DNA of 64,000 bases. It comes from Oegoconia quadripuncta. Lineage: Eukaryota > Arthropoda > Insecta > Lepidoptera > Autostichidae. The position numbers were made by a program, and so were the translations under genes. The notes under the pieces were generated by a model that worked only from the letters and a program-made list of their open reading frames with translations, was not told where the DNA came from and did not search any database. Positions 22,578 through 32,056 of the stretch are shown here, piece by piece. The number at the start of each line of letters is the position of its first letter. Position 1 is the first letter of the stretch. Location: assembly GCA_949316235.1 (NCBI GenBank), contig OX438749.1:17438414-17502413 (forward strand), given 5' to 3'.

Positions 22578-22731
22578 ATCCAACTATTCAACTAAGTCCA
22601 ACTAAGTCCAACTAAGTCCAATTAAGTCCAACTAAGTTCAACTATGTCCAACTAAGTCCAACTAAGTCCAACTAAATCCAGCTAAGTTCAACTAACTCCA
22701 ACTAAGGCCAACTATTCTAACAAATTCCAAC
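22578..22731. repeat. 10-bp minisatellite, unit TCCAACTAAG
   Basis: About 15 units keep an exact 10-bp phase from 22578 to 22731, with single substitutions in several (for example ttcaactatg, tccagctaag). It directly abuts a Helitron fragment (22732..). The unit is close to the first bases of intact Helitron copies, which read TCCCAACTAAT at 43653 and TCTAACTAAT at 39652. Confidence 0.95.
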
Positions 22732-22870
22732 GTTTGGATGTTTGTTTTTTGGTCAATCACGGCGAAAGGAATGATAATATTTTTATGAAATTTGATACAC
22801 CGGTACAATGTGCCATGGATTAGGACATAGAGTGCTTATTATCCCGGTAAAATGAGTGGTTCCCGCAGGC
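22732..22870 (+). mobile_element. Helitron-type element, 3'-truncated
   Basis: It carries gtttggatgtttgttttttg, gtcaatcacggcgaaaggaa, ccatggattaggacatagag and tgagtggttcccgcagg, collinear with 39670..39830. The 3' hairpin region and CTAG end are absent, and the 5' end has been replaced by the minisatellite. Confidence 0.75.
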
Positions 22871-23544
22871 TAAGCAAACAACACATACTTATTCACGAAA
22901 TCTAAATAACGAAATATTTCAGTGGTCAGATGGGTGAGGTTAATAAAGGAACAAACGGACAAACATGCGAGATTCTTTTCTGTATGCAAATATTAAATGT
23001 TATTAGAGTACCGCACTGAGCGATGGTTGTTAATATTTATTATTATTTATTACGCGCCGTTTTACCGGCACGAACGCTCAGAAACGCGCCTGAGTGGCCG
23101 GCTATTTGGTAAAGATAAATGCAGGACTTTGAATTGTTATTATTATAGAATATACTTAGAACAATCTTAAGAAACTGCCGGGAAAATACACTAACAAAAG
23201 CTGAACAACATTCATGAAAGAAAGTTTTTCGTCTTAGGATATGTAACATAACACATGAGAAAAGTAATAGACACCTTGAGTGGTATAACGACAATGATGA
23301 GATAACAATAATATTAATAAAATAAATTGAAAATTTAGTAAACCCCCGAGGTACAGTCAGCTGCAGCTAAAAGTATACCCCTAACGCACTAGACATATAT
23401 ATAATAATATCGTGCAAAGCAAAAGAAGCTATGGGTATCAAAATTTCATGTCCTGACAGTACTCATGCAAGCTGCATTACGCACCGGCTTGATTTTCTTC
23501 ATCAACAGCCTTACACGTCTACACTATTGGGGCACTATTTTTAA

Positions 23545-23671
23545 CTTTACCATCGCGTTCGCGTTTACGCAAAAAGTACATATGAAAAAAATTGTTTTGC
23601 AAACTATCCGCTAGAGGCGCTGCACATTTCTTCATACAACTCGTCACGTAAACGTGAACGCGGTAGTAAAG
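23545..23671. mobile_element. 127-bp MITE, TTAA type, intact target duplication
   Basis: The ends CTTTACCATCGCGTTCGCG and CGCGGTAGTAAAG-side inverse pair over about 25 bp. TTAA is present at 23541..23544 and 23672..23675. It has exactly the same length as the copy at 2269..2395, with few differences. It lies 55 bp from the left end of the 3.4-kb element, which also uses TTAA. Confidence 0.85.
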
Positions 23672-24060
23672 TTAAGTCGAAACAAAACTTACACTCCGCC
23701 CTCTGATCGCGCCAGATATTGCTTAAGGCTGCGCCGAGCGAAAGACGCGCGCGCTGTTTAGGTATTTCGCTTGATGCGAATGTGCGTATGGCAGACCGAA
23801 CACCGTCCGAGCGTAAACATATGTAACTCACATTTTCTTTATTGGGGGTTGTATTGGATTTCTTCTCGCAATAATTTTCAGGGCTATTTAGTATCAATTA
23901 TTTTTACTTTGTCTACTCCTTTTTAATATTGACCAAATGTGCTAAAAATTAAAACAAAATCCTTGTTAAATTTAATTTTTATTGATCTTTTAGGAAAGTT
24001 TATCAATAATGTAAAACTATTGGTGATGGTGCAAAATCTACAGATTATAAAACGCAAAAG

Positions 24061-25497
24061 TTCAATTTAATTCAATTTATTAATGTGAAACACAGGTATA
24101 AAAGATGTTAGTAAATATTATGGTATAAGTAACACTGTGATCTACTCCATTTTGATGATTGTGATCCATTTTGGCATACAAAAAAAATGGTTAGTTATTT
24201 ATCTAAGGTAGGTACATAGGCTTATCTAAGATGGTAGGATTTTTTTGCAAAAAAAAAAAAACAAATATATTACAGTAGATACCCATTAGCTTAGTTTCGA
24301 AAATTAATATTATAATTCCATGTCAATTATTAAGGACAATGTTAAAATTGTAAAATACGATTGAAATTGGTAAATAAAAATGTCAAATTGAAATGAAATT
24401 AGATTAAAATTACATAGTCATGGAATATTTAACATGAATTATATTCAGTCATTTATACATTATTCAACATATAGAGTCAATAATAATATAACAAGTCAAA
24501 CAGTAACTCAATGCAAATTAACAACTGCAAATTTAAATTAGGTGCTGTTTTCCCGCTCAGAAACAATCAAGCAGATTTGTCATTCAAGAAATCTTTAATG
24601 GAATAATGTGTTCTATTAAATATTTAAACAACGAACTCTTGAATGTACTTAGATCATGAAATTCTCGAATGAATTTAGGTATCTTATTGTATATTATTGG
24701 TGCCATTGCAAATATGCTATTTCTAAAAAGTGTAGTTTTACAGGATACTAAACGTAACTGATCACGTCGCCGTGCTCGTTTAACATGTTCAAAATGCTCA
24801 GGATTAGACCGAACAAAAATTGCAGTCTTGTAAATATAAATAGAAGGAACCGTGAGTAAATTCAGCTGCTTATAGAAGGGTTTGCAAGAATCTGTGCGTC
24901 GCAAATTACAAATAACTCTTATACATCGCTTCTGGGCTATAAACACTTGTTCATTGTCTGTGGCATTCCCCCAGAAAATTATACTATATCTCAGAGTAGA
25001 AGCTACGTAGCCATGATAGGCCGTAAGTACAGCTCCGCGGTTAACAGTTTTGCTTAAGATATGTAATGCATATGAGAACTTTGTTACTTTTTTGCATACT
25101 TCATTTATTTGTGTCGTCCATTCCATGTTACTGTCAATATTAATACCCAAGAATTGAGTTACTGATGCTTCATCCACCCTTTTACTATTATATTGTACAT
25201 TTGTTGTCATATTTAAATGGTTTCTTTGTTTAAAGTTCATTATTTTCGTTTTGTCTAGGTTAATCTTAAGGTTATTACATTCCAACCAGTCAATGATAGA
25301 TGAAAAACTGCTGTTGATATCCTCTTCATCCTCATATACCACAGTGCTATCATCGGCAAATAACACCATAGGATTATTTGTAGATTTCGGAATGTCATTT
25401 ATATATATTAGAAAAAGGAGTGGGCCTAATACACTGGCCTTGAGGTACACCGTAGTGCATATGTCTAGTTCCAGATGTATAGGATTGTATGTATGTA
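24061..25497 (-). mobile_element. 5'-truncated non-LTR retrotransposon embedded in exon 3
   Basis: The minus strand runs from just upstream of a GVPQG-type motif through the reverse-transcriptase C-terminal half, a stop at 24584, a 3'UTR of about 500 bp, and an AATAAA (24076..24081) followed by TTGAA-type tail units at 24061. The tail resembles the TTTGA tail of NLTR-1. The 5' limit is estimated from where the transposase-like sequence stops. Because both copies of the 3.4-kb element carry it at the same place, the insertion predates their duplication. Confidence 0.7.
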
Positions 25498-26091
25498 TAC
25501 AACCAAGTGTTGAGTTATGACTTGAAATTTCTTGTAGTTGTTGATAAATGTAAGTAAAATTTATAAGTCTGTTTCCGTTTATTGTAATTTCTTCTTGCTT
25601 TTCATTTTCAATATCTATATTTAATTCAAAATCAGACGTTTCTTGCGGAGATTCCTAAAAAAAACAGCATTACTAGTAGTTGTCCAAAATAAATTATTCA
25701 GTCAATTATGAAAACTCTTATCAAATGTCCAATTGAATTAAGTGCGTTCCTTGTGTACGGTGAATGTATCTATGTAACATAACAAAGAACTTACACTATG
25801 GCGACTTTGTCGAAAAAAAAATTCACTCCCCAATCCCCAAACAAATCGGCAATCAGCTGATCGAAATTAGGATGGGAAATAAATTTTTTGTTATTTTTTT
25901 TCAACCATGTCGCCACAGTGAAAGTCGTTTGTTATGTTACATACCTACATTCACCGTACAAATTGGACCTTATATTTGCTACAATTACAAGAACTGACCT
26001 GTTCATTATCAATTTGCGTTGTAGTTTTATTTTTTTTCTTGAATCTCGTCTTGCTTATTAATTTATAATATCTTTTTTTACGGTTTCCCAT
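24584..26091 (-). CDS. Chimeric transposase-like N-terminus / reverse transcriptase C-terminus, copy 1
   Basis: The model is a join of 25999..26091 (31 codons) and 24584..25654 (356 codons plus stop), 387 residues in total. The first coding exon starts MGNRKKRYYKLISKTRFKKK, very basic, and ends at a CAG|GTCAGT donor. Intron 2 ends TTTTTTTAG|GAA. Exon 3 continues in phase 0 through an acidic linker and INGNRLINFTYIYQQLQEIS then SHNSTLGC, which resembles, from memory, the start of insect proteins annotated with a Mutator-like transposase domain. After about residue 80 it becomes reverse transcriptase: SVLGPLLFLIYINDIP, FADD at residues 130-133, then the LKINLDKTKIM and FWGNATDNEQVFIAQKR blocks. 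Motif A, with its first catalytic aspartate, is absent, so polymerase activity is unlikely. The reverse-transcriptase frame is reached because GGC-AGT has become GGCCAGT just after GVPQG. Splice sites are predicted, not shown. Confidence 0.65.
25758..25956. mobile_element. TIR element inside intron 2 of the chimeric gene
   Basis: The ends cggtgaatgtatctatgtaa and its inverse (ttacatacctacattcaccg) pair over about 30 bp with small bulges, followed by a further inverted gtgta/ggcgac region. TA lies on both sides (25756..25757 and 25957..25958). It falls wholly within intron 2, so it leaves the predicted coding sequence untouched. It is also present in copy 2 at 56771..56968. Confidence 0.75.
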
Positions 26092-26615
26092 TTTACTGAA
26101 ACAAATAATAGTTTATTACTGTAATGAATGACGCCATTGCAGTTTTCTTAACTTGGCTCATCTTGTCGAACTCCACCCAACTAGACCAATATATTGTCAA
26201 TCCGAAATTTTATTTCGAAAAAATAATGAATGATTAAATAAGTGAAAGAATACTCTTTATTGCACAAGAAATGAAACAACAGTAATATAGGTACTACAGT
26301 TATGATAAACTACATTGTACAACTTCGGTGACCTCTTCCGGACAACCGGTGGTTAAAAGAAAATTAAAATTAAAAAAAAAAAGAGAGGTTATTAGAAAGG
26401 ACAGCTTTACAAAAAATATATGATAATAACATGACAGACAAAACCAGAATAAAGTTGCTACGCAACTGACCAATGTTTAATGAAAGTACAGAACAATAAC
26501 CTAAATGTAATATGTACATACATCACATATACTTAACTAATGTAACGTCTCTTGGTATTTTTTGTATGCAAGAAAAAGTTAGCAGTCTATTTAAAACTCC
26601 GAAAAATATACTTAC

Positions 26616-26716
26616 ACCGTTTTCGGCCGTCGCCGGTACACGAAATGACGCGATCGGTGTGTATAGTGGTGCTCAACAAAGTGACGTGCGCTCGCTCTGA
26701 ACACTTGTGGGCGACT
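26616..26716 (-). other. Predicted 5'UTR exon of the chimeric gene, copy 1
   Basis: This 101-nt exon would begin at the A of TCAGT (26716) and end before a strong donor GTAAGTAT (26615 downward). Intron 1 would be 520 nt and end TTATTTGTTTCAG at 26096, five bases before the start codon at 26091. All elements are identical in copy 2. The exon is GC-rich (cgcacgtc, gcgacggccg) relative to the rest. Confidence 0.55.
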
Positions 26717-26747
26717 GAATCACAGCGATGCGCGACATTATTTTATA
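26714..26747 (-). promoter_or_regulatory. TATA box and initiator of the chimeric gene, copy 1
   Basis: TATAAAA on the minus strand begins at 26747, and the arthropod initiator TCAGT has its A at 26716, exactly 31 bp downstream. This is the standard RNA polymerase II core promoter spacing. The region upstream is CpG-rich (ggcggccgcgcggc). The copy 2 equivalent is identical. Confidence 0.65.
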
Positions 26748-27559
26748 TCGCCGCGCGGCCGCCATAGTAAAAATGTATGGCGGATTTGAAGCGCATTTTG
26801 ATAAATTCATATCTTAATTGCCTAATACAATTTTTTATATTGGAGACGGTAAATTTGTAGTATAAACACTCCTGTTTCGGTTGAACTAAAAATAAGCGTA
26901 GATTTCTAATGTTATAAACTAAAAAAATACTTAACGCCACCATACGTTTTTTGCATTTTTGTCTAACTTTCCGTAATTTTGTAGAGTAATGTATAAATAA
27001 TTTTAAAATTTTTCCACGGAGTAAATATTAAGACATTCTTCGTCATGGTAAAAGTATTTTTTTTAAATGTGTATATCAAGTATTGTTGAATTTATCAACT
27101 TAACAGTAACTGCTGTTTTAGCACATTTCCCTCGGCGCAGGCTCGAATGCGGATATGCCAGTACGAGTGATTTTCTTTGCAAGATAGATGAGGGTATACT
27201 TTTAGTTGCAGCTGACTGTACTAAAACTTAAAAAAATCATCCAGGTATACAATGCAGTAGCATAATACTTAGCTAAATATCTTCGAAACGTACAACTATT
27301 TAAGTATTTAAAAACCAAAAACCCGACGGCATATATTTGTATTTTGCGGACGCCTTATTAGATTTTTTTACCATAAATGTGTCCTATGACACTCTAGGTT
27401 CCAGGGTGCGAGAGAGACAAGCAAGAAAAATGTATTCGGATTTATTAATTTATTGGTAAAGATACAAGTAAGTTTCATGGCAATCATTTCTTTAAAACTC
27501 TTGTGAAAATGTATTTCGTTCTTTCATAGATTTAAATGACAGGTGAATTAGAAATTTTC

Positions 27560-27768
27560 CGGCACCTAAAAGAGTTGAAACAAACCAACTCTTCCCGTAG
27601 GTGTAATAATACTTTGCCTAAGTTGTAGGTGGCTTTTCAAGCCACTATGGTAGATACTTCACACCTTCCACGTGTGCATTTCGAAAGGTCGCCTGATATC
27701 CATAAGGCAAGCATAGCTGGTTAGTGTGGAACTAGATGGCGTTGTGTGTATGTCCAAGGATATTTATA
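27560..27768 (+). repeat. CCCGTGGGTGTCGT-core fragment followed by SINE family B 3' end
   Basis: A decayed core (cttcccgtaggtgtaataat, 27591..27610) and its upstream gaaacaaaccaact are followed, after about 110 bp, by the last 48 bp of SINE family B (ttagtgtggaactagatggc to aaggatattta, 27721..27768). Confidence 0.5.
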
Positions 27769-28094
27769 ACCACTTAATTGTAGAGGTAGATACCTACACG
27801 CTGTTTAACAAACTCATCCAGTACATCATAAAACTGAATTACCAGAGCATAGTAGCCGTTGCCTTTGATATGCAAAGGAGTTTCAATCTATTATCTAGTA
27901 TCCAACCAAATTGCTTTATTAACTTTACCTATGTAATAAAGCCTCGACCTAATAATGGGATCGTTTGAAACAATTTCAGCCGGGCCGCTTGTATCCAAAT
28001 AATTGTATCTAACGACTACCAAACGTATAATCAAAACCGTATCAGGCGAAATCAATTTTTCATCGCTGAGGTCGATTTAAAAATTATCATACAG

Positions 28095-28340
28095 GCCTGG
28101 CTCGAACACAAAAGGCCAGGGTAATCTGACCTATCGATGCAGCAACCCTAACTTGTAAAATGTCGTTGTTTGTAAGGCGCGAGAGGGTCGAGGGAGGTGT
28201 AATTTGATTGGTCGTTGCGTAATTACTTAACAAGTGTGCGGCGCTAGCCGGGGACCAATAAAATTGATTTAGATTCATGGAGAGCAATCGATGTTAATCA
28301 CTACGTACTGCGCGACAGTGAGCGGAACGAAAGTGATACT
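28095..28340. promoter_or_regulatory. CCAAT- and TATCGAT-containing CpG-rich patch
   Basis: Within 250 bp lie cctatcgatg (28120s) and gcaatcgatg, ttgattggtcg (inverted CCAAT), ggggaccaataaaattg (CCAAT) and gcgcgagagg/gtgcggcgctagccgg. TATCGAT words are the core of DREF sites in flies, and CCAAT is the NF-Y site. There is no open frame. A promoter or enhancer role is inferred from motif density only. Confidence 0.3.
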
Positions 28341-28384
28341 CAATCTGGGATTTGCCTTTATATTGGTAGGTAGCTATTGGTTAT

Positions 28385-29430
28385 AATGTAAGAATAAGAA
28401 TAGTTTATTTTATTATGAACGCCACAACACGATACAAAAACAAAAAAGTAGTAAATTATAGCTAAAATAGAAATACAATTATGAAGAAGATCCCGACAAT
28501 TCTGTCACGTGTTGCGGCGTGCACAAATGGGTTAGCACTCAGCTCATGCTGGGACGAATCACAGCGCTGGTTTTCAGTGCCCCCAAATGTCCAGTGACGC
28601 ACGGACGCCACGTGAGGTACAATAATGAGCAGAATAATAATAAATAATTATAGTCGGGTTAGTGTTTGTATAGTGTAGTGTAAATATACAAAATAATAAT
28701 TACGTAATAGTATTATAAATAAATACGTCAGAATATGGATATAGTGAGACTGTGAATGTATAGACTAGTATAATATAATTGGGCTACTGCTTCAAGCCAG
28801 TCTGCGCCAGTATGTGGTTGTTGCAGGTCATCGGAGACATGTATCTGCAACCGTGGTCAATCTATTGTGATCGTCACTAACCTACAGTTCGTTGCTCAGA
28901 TTTGCCTATTTGAGGAATTGGATTATTTTCCTGGCACCGATAGTTTTTATCTCATCCGGGTGCAGTAGACAAGTGGCCACCCAGGTGGATATAACGTTTA
29001 CGCATCAGCGGGCCACATTCACACAGCAGATGTGCAGATTTTGCAAGGAGGCACAATCTGCAAATCCCTGTTTCTCGGAACACTATGTTGAGTATGTCTT
29101 TGCTCAGACAGCAGTGTCCCGTGTTTTCCCTAGCAAGAAAGTCTAGATTGTTCCTACTAAGTACAAGTGCTTCCGCCTTCTTGTTAAAGGCTTTAATTAG
29201 TTTTTTGGATTGTGTTTAACCTAGCGTGTTCGTCCCGAGTTTGAAGGATGCTTGGGTGCACTGGTTCCCTAGGGTGAAACGAATTAGGTTCCTTTAGCTC
29301 CCAATTTCGGCAGTTTGTCAGTTTTTTCATAGCCTTCGATACTTGCGTGCCCCGGGATCCAACGTTGTTGCCTTTAGTTTCTCTAGCGCATATCAAAACA
29401 GGAATCCAAAAAATAAACACTCGTATACCG
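28385..29430 (-). pseudogene. Decayed non-LTR element (NLTR-2): RNase H and zinc-knuckle remnants plus 3'UTR
   Basis: The minus strand around 29361..29290 reads WIPGHASIEGYEKTDKLPK then LGAKGT. This matches the RNase H signature of I/R1/LOA-type ORF2 (W-x-P-G-H-x-x-I-x-G-N-E-x-A-D), with N to Y and A to T changes. Downstream, 29110..28970 reads GHCCLSKDILNIVFRETGIC, then RLCLLAKSAHLLCECGPLMR, with the CxxC..H..C knuckle typical of the C-terminus of these proteins. Stops and frameshifts separate the pieces. A 3'UTR of about 500 bp ends gttgtggcgttcataataaa. A short copy of this end lies at 39353..39469. Confidence 0.7.
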
Positions 29431-30119
29431 CAGTCGCAATCGATCATTCGATCATTCCTTGGAGCATTTTCATGCGAATGTTTCCGTTCTTCGGAGGGTA
29501 CGTTATTGTTGGTCCTGGTTGTTTTTATTTGATGGCAGTCTTAAGCCAAGTCGGTGGCCTACAGGTGTGGCTTAAAAACACTGACTGTCAGGTAACCACT
29601 AGTCTTGATACAAATCCACTGATCTGCACTTGGCTCGAGTGGTGGATTATGGCCCATACCCTCTACCAGTGGGAACGTGTAAGGCTGTTGATAATGTATA
29701 AATAATTAATCTACGGGATTAGGAATTGATTTTATTAGGTCAAGAAAAGAGAACTACGCAGCACGCTGTATAGGTACAAACAGTGTCAAATTTTCACACG
29801 CGTTACGCACACATAAAAGGAAACCGATGACACACGCGTTTGGTGTACTTCTAGCAGTTCCTAAAATTATGAAATTGTGTTAATTTTTTTTTTGTATAAA
29901 CAGAACAATGATCCTGTGGGTTTCTTGCCGTCGGCTCACAGAGGATTTACTTATCCAAAGTGGTAGTAACTTGGACATACTGACTAACAGATTTCCAATA
30001 GATTTAAATTGACATTCAGCAAATGATATCATATATTACGTTGAAATTAATACTTTTTTCTTAATACTTAAGTTTCAAGTTCGAACACAGTCCCTAACGC
30101 AGTGATGTGATATGAAGTG
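29431..30119. other. Non-coding stretch, possibly upstream remnant of NLTR-2
   Basis: The first 270 bp may still be decayed NLTR-2, since no boundary is visible, but no domain is recognised. The rest shows no gene or repeat shared with other parts of the window. Confidence 0.4.
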
Positions 30120-30213
30120 TGGACAATCTGTTGCATAATAAAACAGTATCAAAAAATAGTATTGAGACTGCGACGCGATCGTAATCTCAAGATCGATTTA
30201 TTAATACCCCATA
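30120..30213 (+). mobile_element. GGCCCGTATT-family MITE, 5'-truncated
   Basis: It contains gacaatctgttgcataataa, aacagtatcaaaaaatagta, ttgagactg and aatctcaagatcgatttatt, in the same order as 5863..5991 and the inverse of 7290..7432. The left terminal repeat is missing and the right end is altered (aataccccat). Confidence 0.65.
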
Positions 30214-30929
30214 AATTTCAATTTAGAATCTCAAGTATAGATACAGTCGATGAAACGACGACCATAGCACTACCACGGTAAAGAACCCTGACCATAGTAA
30301 TCTTACATAATATCTGACTTACCTACACCAACTTCTGGTTTCATCTGAAGCAAGAAGCATTAAATCGACCGAGGTAGACATAAAAGACAAAAGAATTCCC
30401 CGTGAGAACTTACTAACTCGAGTGAGTCAGAATTTTAGAGCTAGTGGAACGGCCTGCCTCTCTGAACTTTTTTACAATCATTAATGTCAAAATAATATTA
30501 CAGAAGGTGCATATGCTGGTTTAGAAAGAAAGTAGCTAGCTTTATCAATTTATAGAAATTCACATTATTATTTCGTATCATTACAATATAATACATACTT
30601 ATAAGGGTGTGAATGATGAGGTAACGGCTGATAGAGGCGATTGGGAGAAAAGTACGTACTGCACCGACCCCAAATCAAATTTGGATTAGGCCACGATGAT
30701 GATAGTGAATATAATACATACTTATCTAATAATAATAATGTCTATCGGTTCAAATTACATCCATACAACAGACGTTATTTCCATGCATATATCCATACTA
30801 ACATATAACCCTAGAATGTACTACAGTGCGCATTATCCAGAAAAAACAGCACGCAAACCAGATAATTTTATAAAAGTTCGAAAAAATCTGAAATCATTGA
30901 ATCACCGCAAAAACTCTTAGAAAAATGTT

Positions 30930-31900
30930 ATAGGTAAAATAAATTTTTTAACAGGTCCTTCGAGCCGGATATCAAACAAACTGTCTCCCAAAACGGCACC
31001 AGTAAAAGAAAATTCAAAGAGGCATTTCAAAAGTGAAATACAAAACGAGCAAGTGACATTATCCACCAGCCACAAACTATCTGCAAGTTGCGTGCTCGCG
31101 AGTGTTGGGGCGGCAATTTGTACGTCGCGTCGTCGGCCGATCGCTCAATTTGCATGTCAGCCCGCCGCGCCCGCGCCGCCCCGCTCCCGCGCCCGCGCCG
31201 CTCCGCGCGCAATTATCAACACATTCTACCACACGACAACTATTGAGCCTCGCTAAATTAGACGCTACTCGTGACTACACAATGTTACAGCTCAATCCGC
31301 GTTCCTCAGACATAACTCGAGTACCCACGCTAACGCAATCACAAATTAATTCACACCAACAACATTACCTAGATGAGACACGATTACGTGAACACACGAG
31401 ATGGTTAAAAAAAAACAAGCAGAAAAACGTTCGCTAACAGATTACAATCCAATTTTCAGCACCAAACCACTGAGTCAACATTCGAAATCAAACCCAATAC
31501 GTGACTTTATAGAAACCAGAACTCGCAACCCGACAATTTGCCCACCATCACATTCAATCACCTCAGCCTAACGACCGACGGTAAAAAATGCACGACAGAC
31601 GCTCTCAGGAAGTCGGACAACAATAAAAAAACAAATAAGTAACCCGAGCAAATTAAGTTATAACCTAAAACACGTATGAAGCCATCATCCCAACGGTGTA
31701 ATCATATTAACGACTACAAAAGGAGCGGCAAAAAACAAAAATTAGAGGATCGGGAAATGTGGGCCAAACAAAAACGTAACGTATCGCCTAATTATAGCTG
31801 TTGCTCGAAAAAACAATTTTATGTGCACCGGGGTCGGAGCACACGGGGCGACTCTAGTTAACTATGTTCGAAAGTTAATAACCGCAAGTGTAACATAGAA
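30930..31900. other. CpG-rich, strand-skewed, low-repeat stretch
   Basis: The interval 31090..31215 is strongly CpG-rich (cccgccgcgcccgcgccgcc), with an octamer-type atttgcat at about 31148. The following 600 bp are poor in G and T on the plus strand and contain many a/c words. No family seen elsewhere occurs. Open frames on both strands (longest 111 residues, 31102..31437) have no recognised domain and look compositional. It could be a promoter with a non-coding first exon, but no splice pattern proves it. Confidence 0.35.
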
Positions 31901-31905
31901 GCATA

Positions 31906-32053
31906 GGCCCGTATTTTAGAATGATACTCAAGCAGAGATCTCCGCTTGAGGATAGTAAAAAGGGACAGATTTATGTAACTTGAATAGCGGCATCTCTTTC
32001 TAATTATCCTCAAGCGGAGATCTATGCTTGAGTAACATTCTGAAATACGGGCC
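31906..32053. mobile_element. 148-bp MITE, GGCCCGTATT ends, ATA duplication
   Basis: The ends GGCCCGTATTTTAGAATG and CATTCTGAAATACGGGCC-side inverse pair. The next block (actcaagcagagatctccgc / gcggagatctatgcttgag) extends the pairing to about 45 bp, so the whole element can fold on itself. ATA flanks both sides (31903..31905 and 32054..32056). The terminal ten bases equal those of 5863..5991, but the interior is unrelated, so it is a distinct subfamily. Confidence 0.85.
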
Positions 32054-32056
32054 ATA

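Larger units (their letters stand above)
23727..27142 (-). mobile_element. 3.4-kb TTAA-type TIR element carrying a chimeric gene, copy 1
   Basis: The left end GGCTGCGCCGAGCGAAA and the right end (as reverse complement) GCCTGCGCCGAGGGAAA are inverted repeats of about 17 bp. TTAA precedes the left end (23723..23726). TCGA follows the right end, so one target copy has mutated or been replaced. By eye the interior differs from copy 2 (54741..58155) at about 15 bases plus some homopolymer lengths. The minus strand holds a promoter, three exons and two introns (see the CDS). TTAA use and TIRs point to a piggyBac-like mechanism, but no DDE transposase domain is left, so the element looks non-autonomous. 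Confidence 0.85.
23354..27218. mobile_element. Outer TA-flanked TIR element with nested insertions
   Basis: The left end CAGTCAGCTGCAGCTAAAAG followed by TATACCC pairs with the right end (GGGTATACTTTTAGTTGCAG then CTGACTG). TA flanks both sides (23352..23353 and 27219..27220), as for Tc1/mariner-type elements. Only about 450 bp is the element itself. The rest is a 127-bp MITE (23545..23671) and the 3.4-kb element (23727..27142). A related, shorter element with similar ends lies at 51208..51389. Confidence 0.8.

Noticed and set aside
22578..22731. CRISPR-like array
   Set aside because: The units are contiguous 10-bp tandem repeats without spacers, in eukaryotic DNA.
23604..23897. 97-residue minus-strand open frame at the left edge of the 3.4-kb element
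   Set aside because: It crosses the transposon border (23727) into the outer element, lacks any known domain, and the equivalent in copy 2 does not continue, so it is a chance frame.
29343..29705. 120-residue plus frame antisense to NLTR-2
   Set aside because: The minus strand of the same DNA carries the RNase H signature, so the plus frame is a shadow.
31102..31437. 111-residue frame and its opposite-strand partner in the CpG-rich region, as a host exon
   Set aside because: Overlapping frames on both strands, low-complexity R/A/P-rich translation and no conserved domain indicate a compositional effect.
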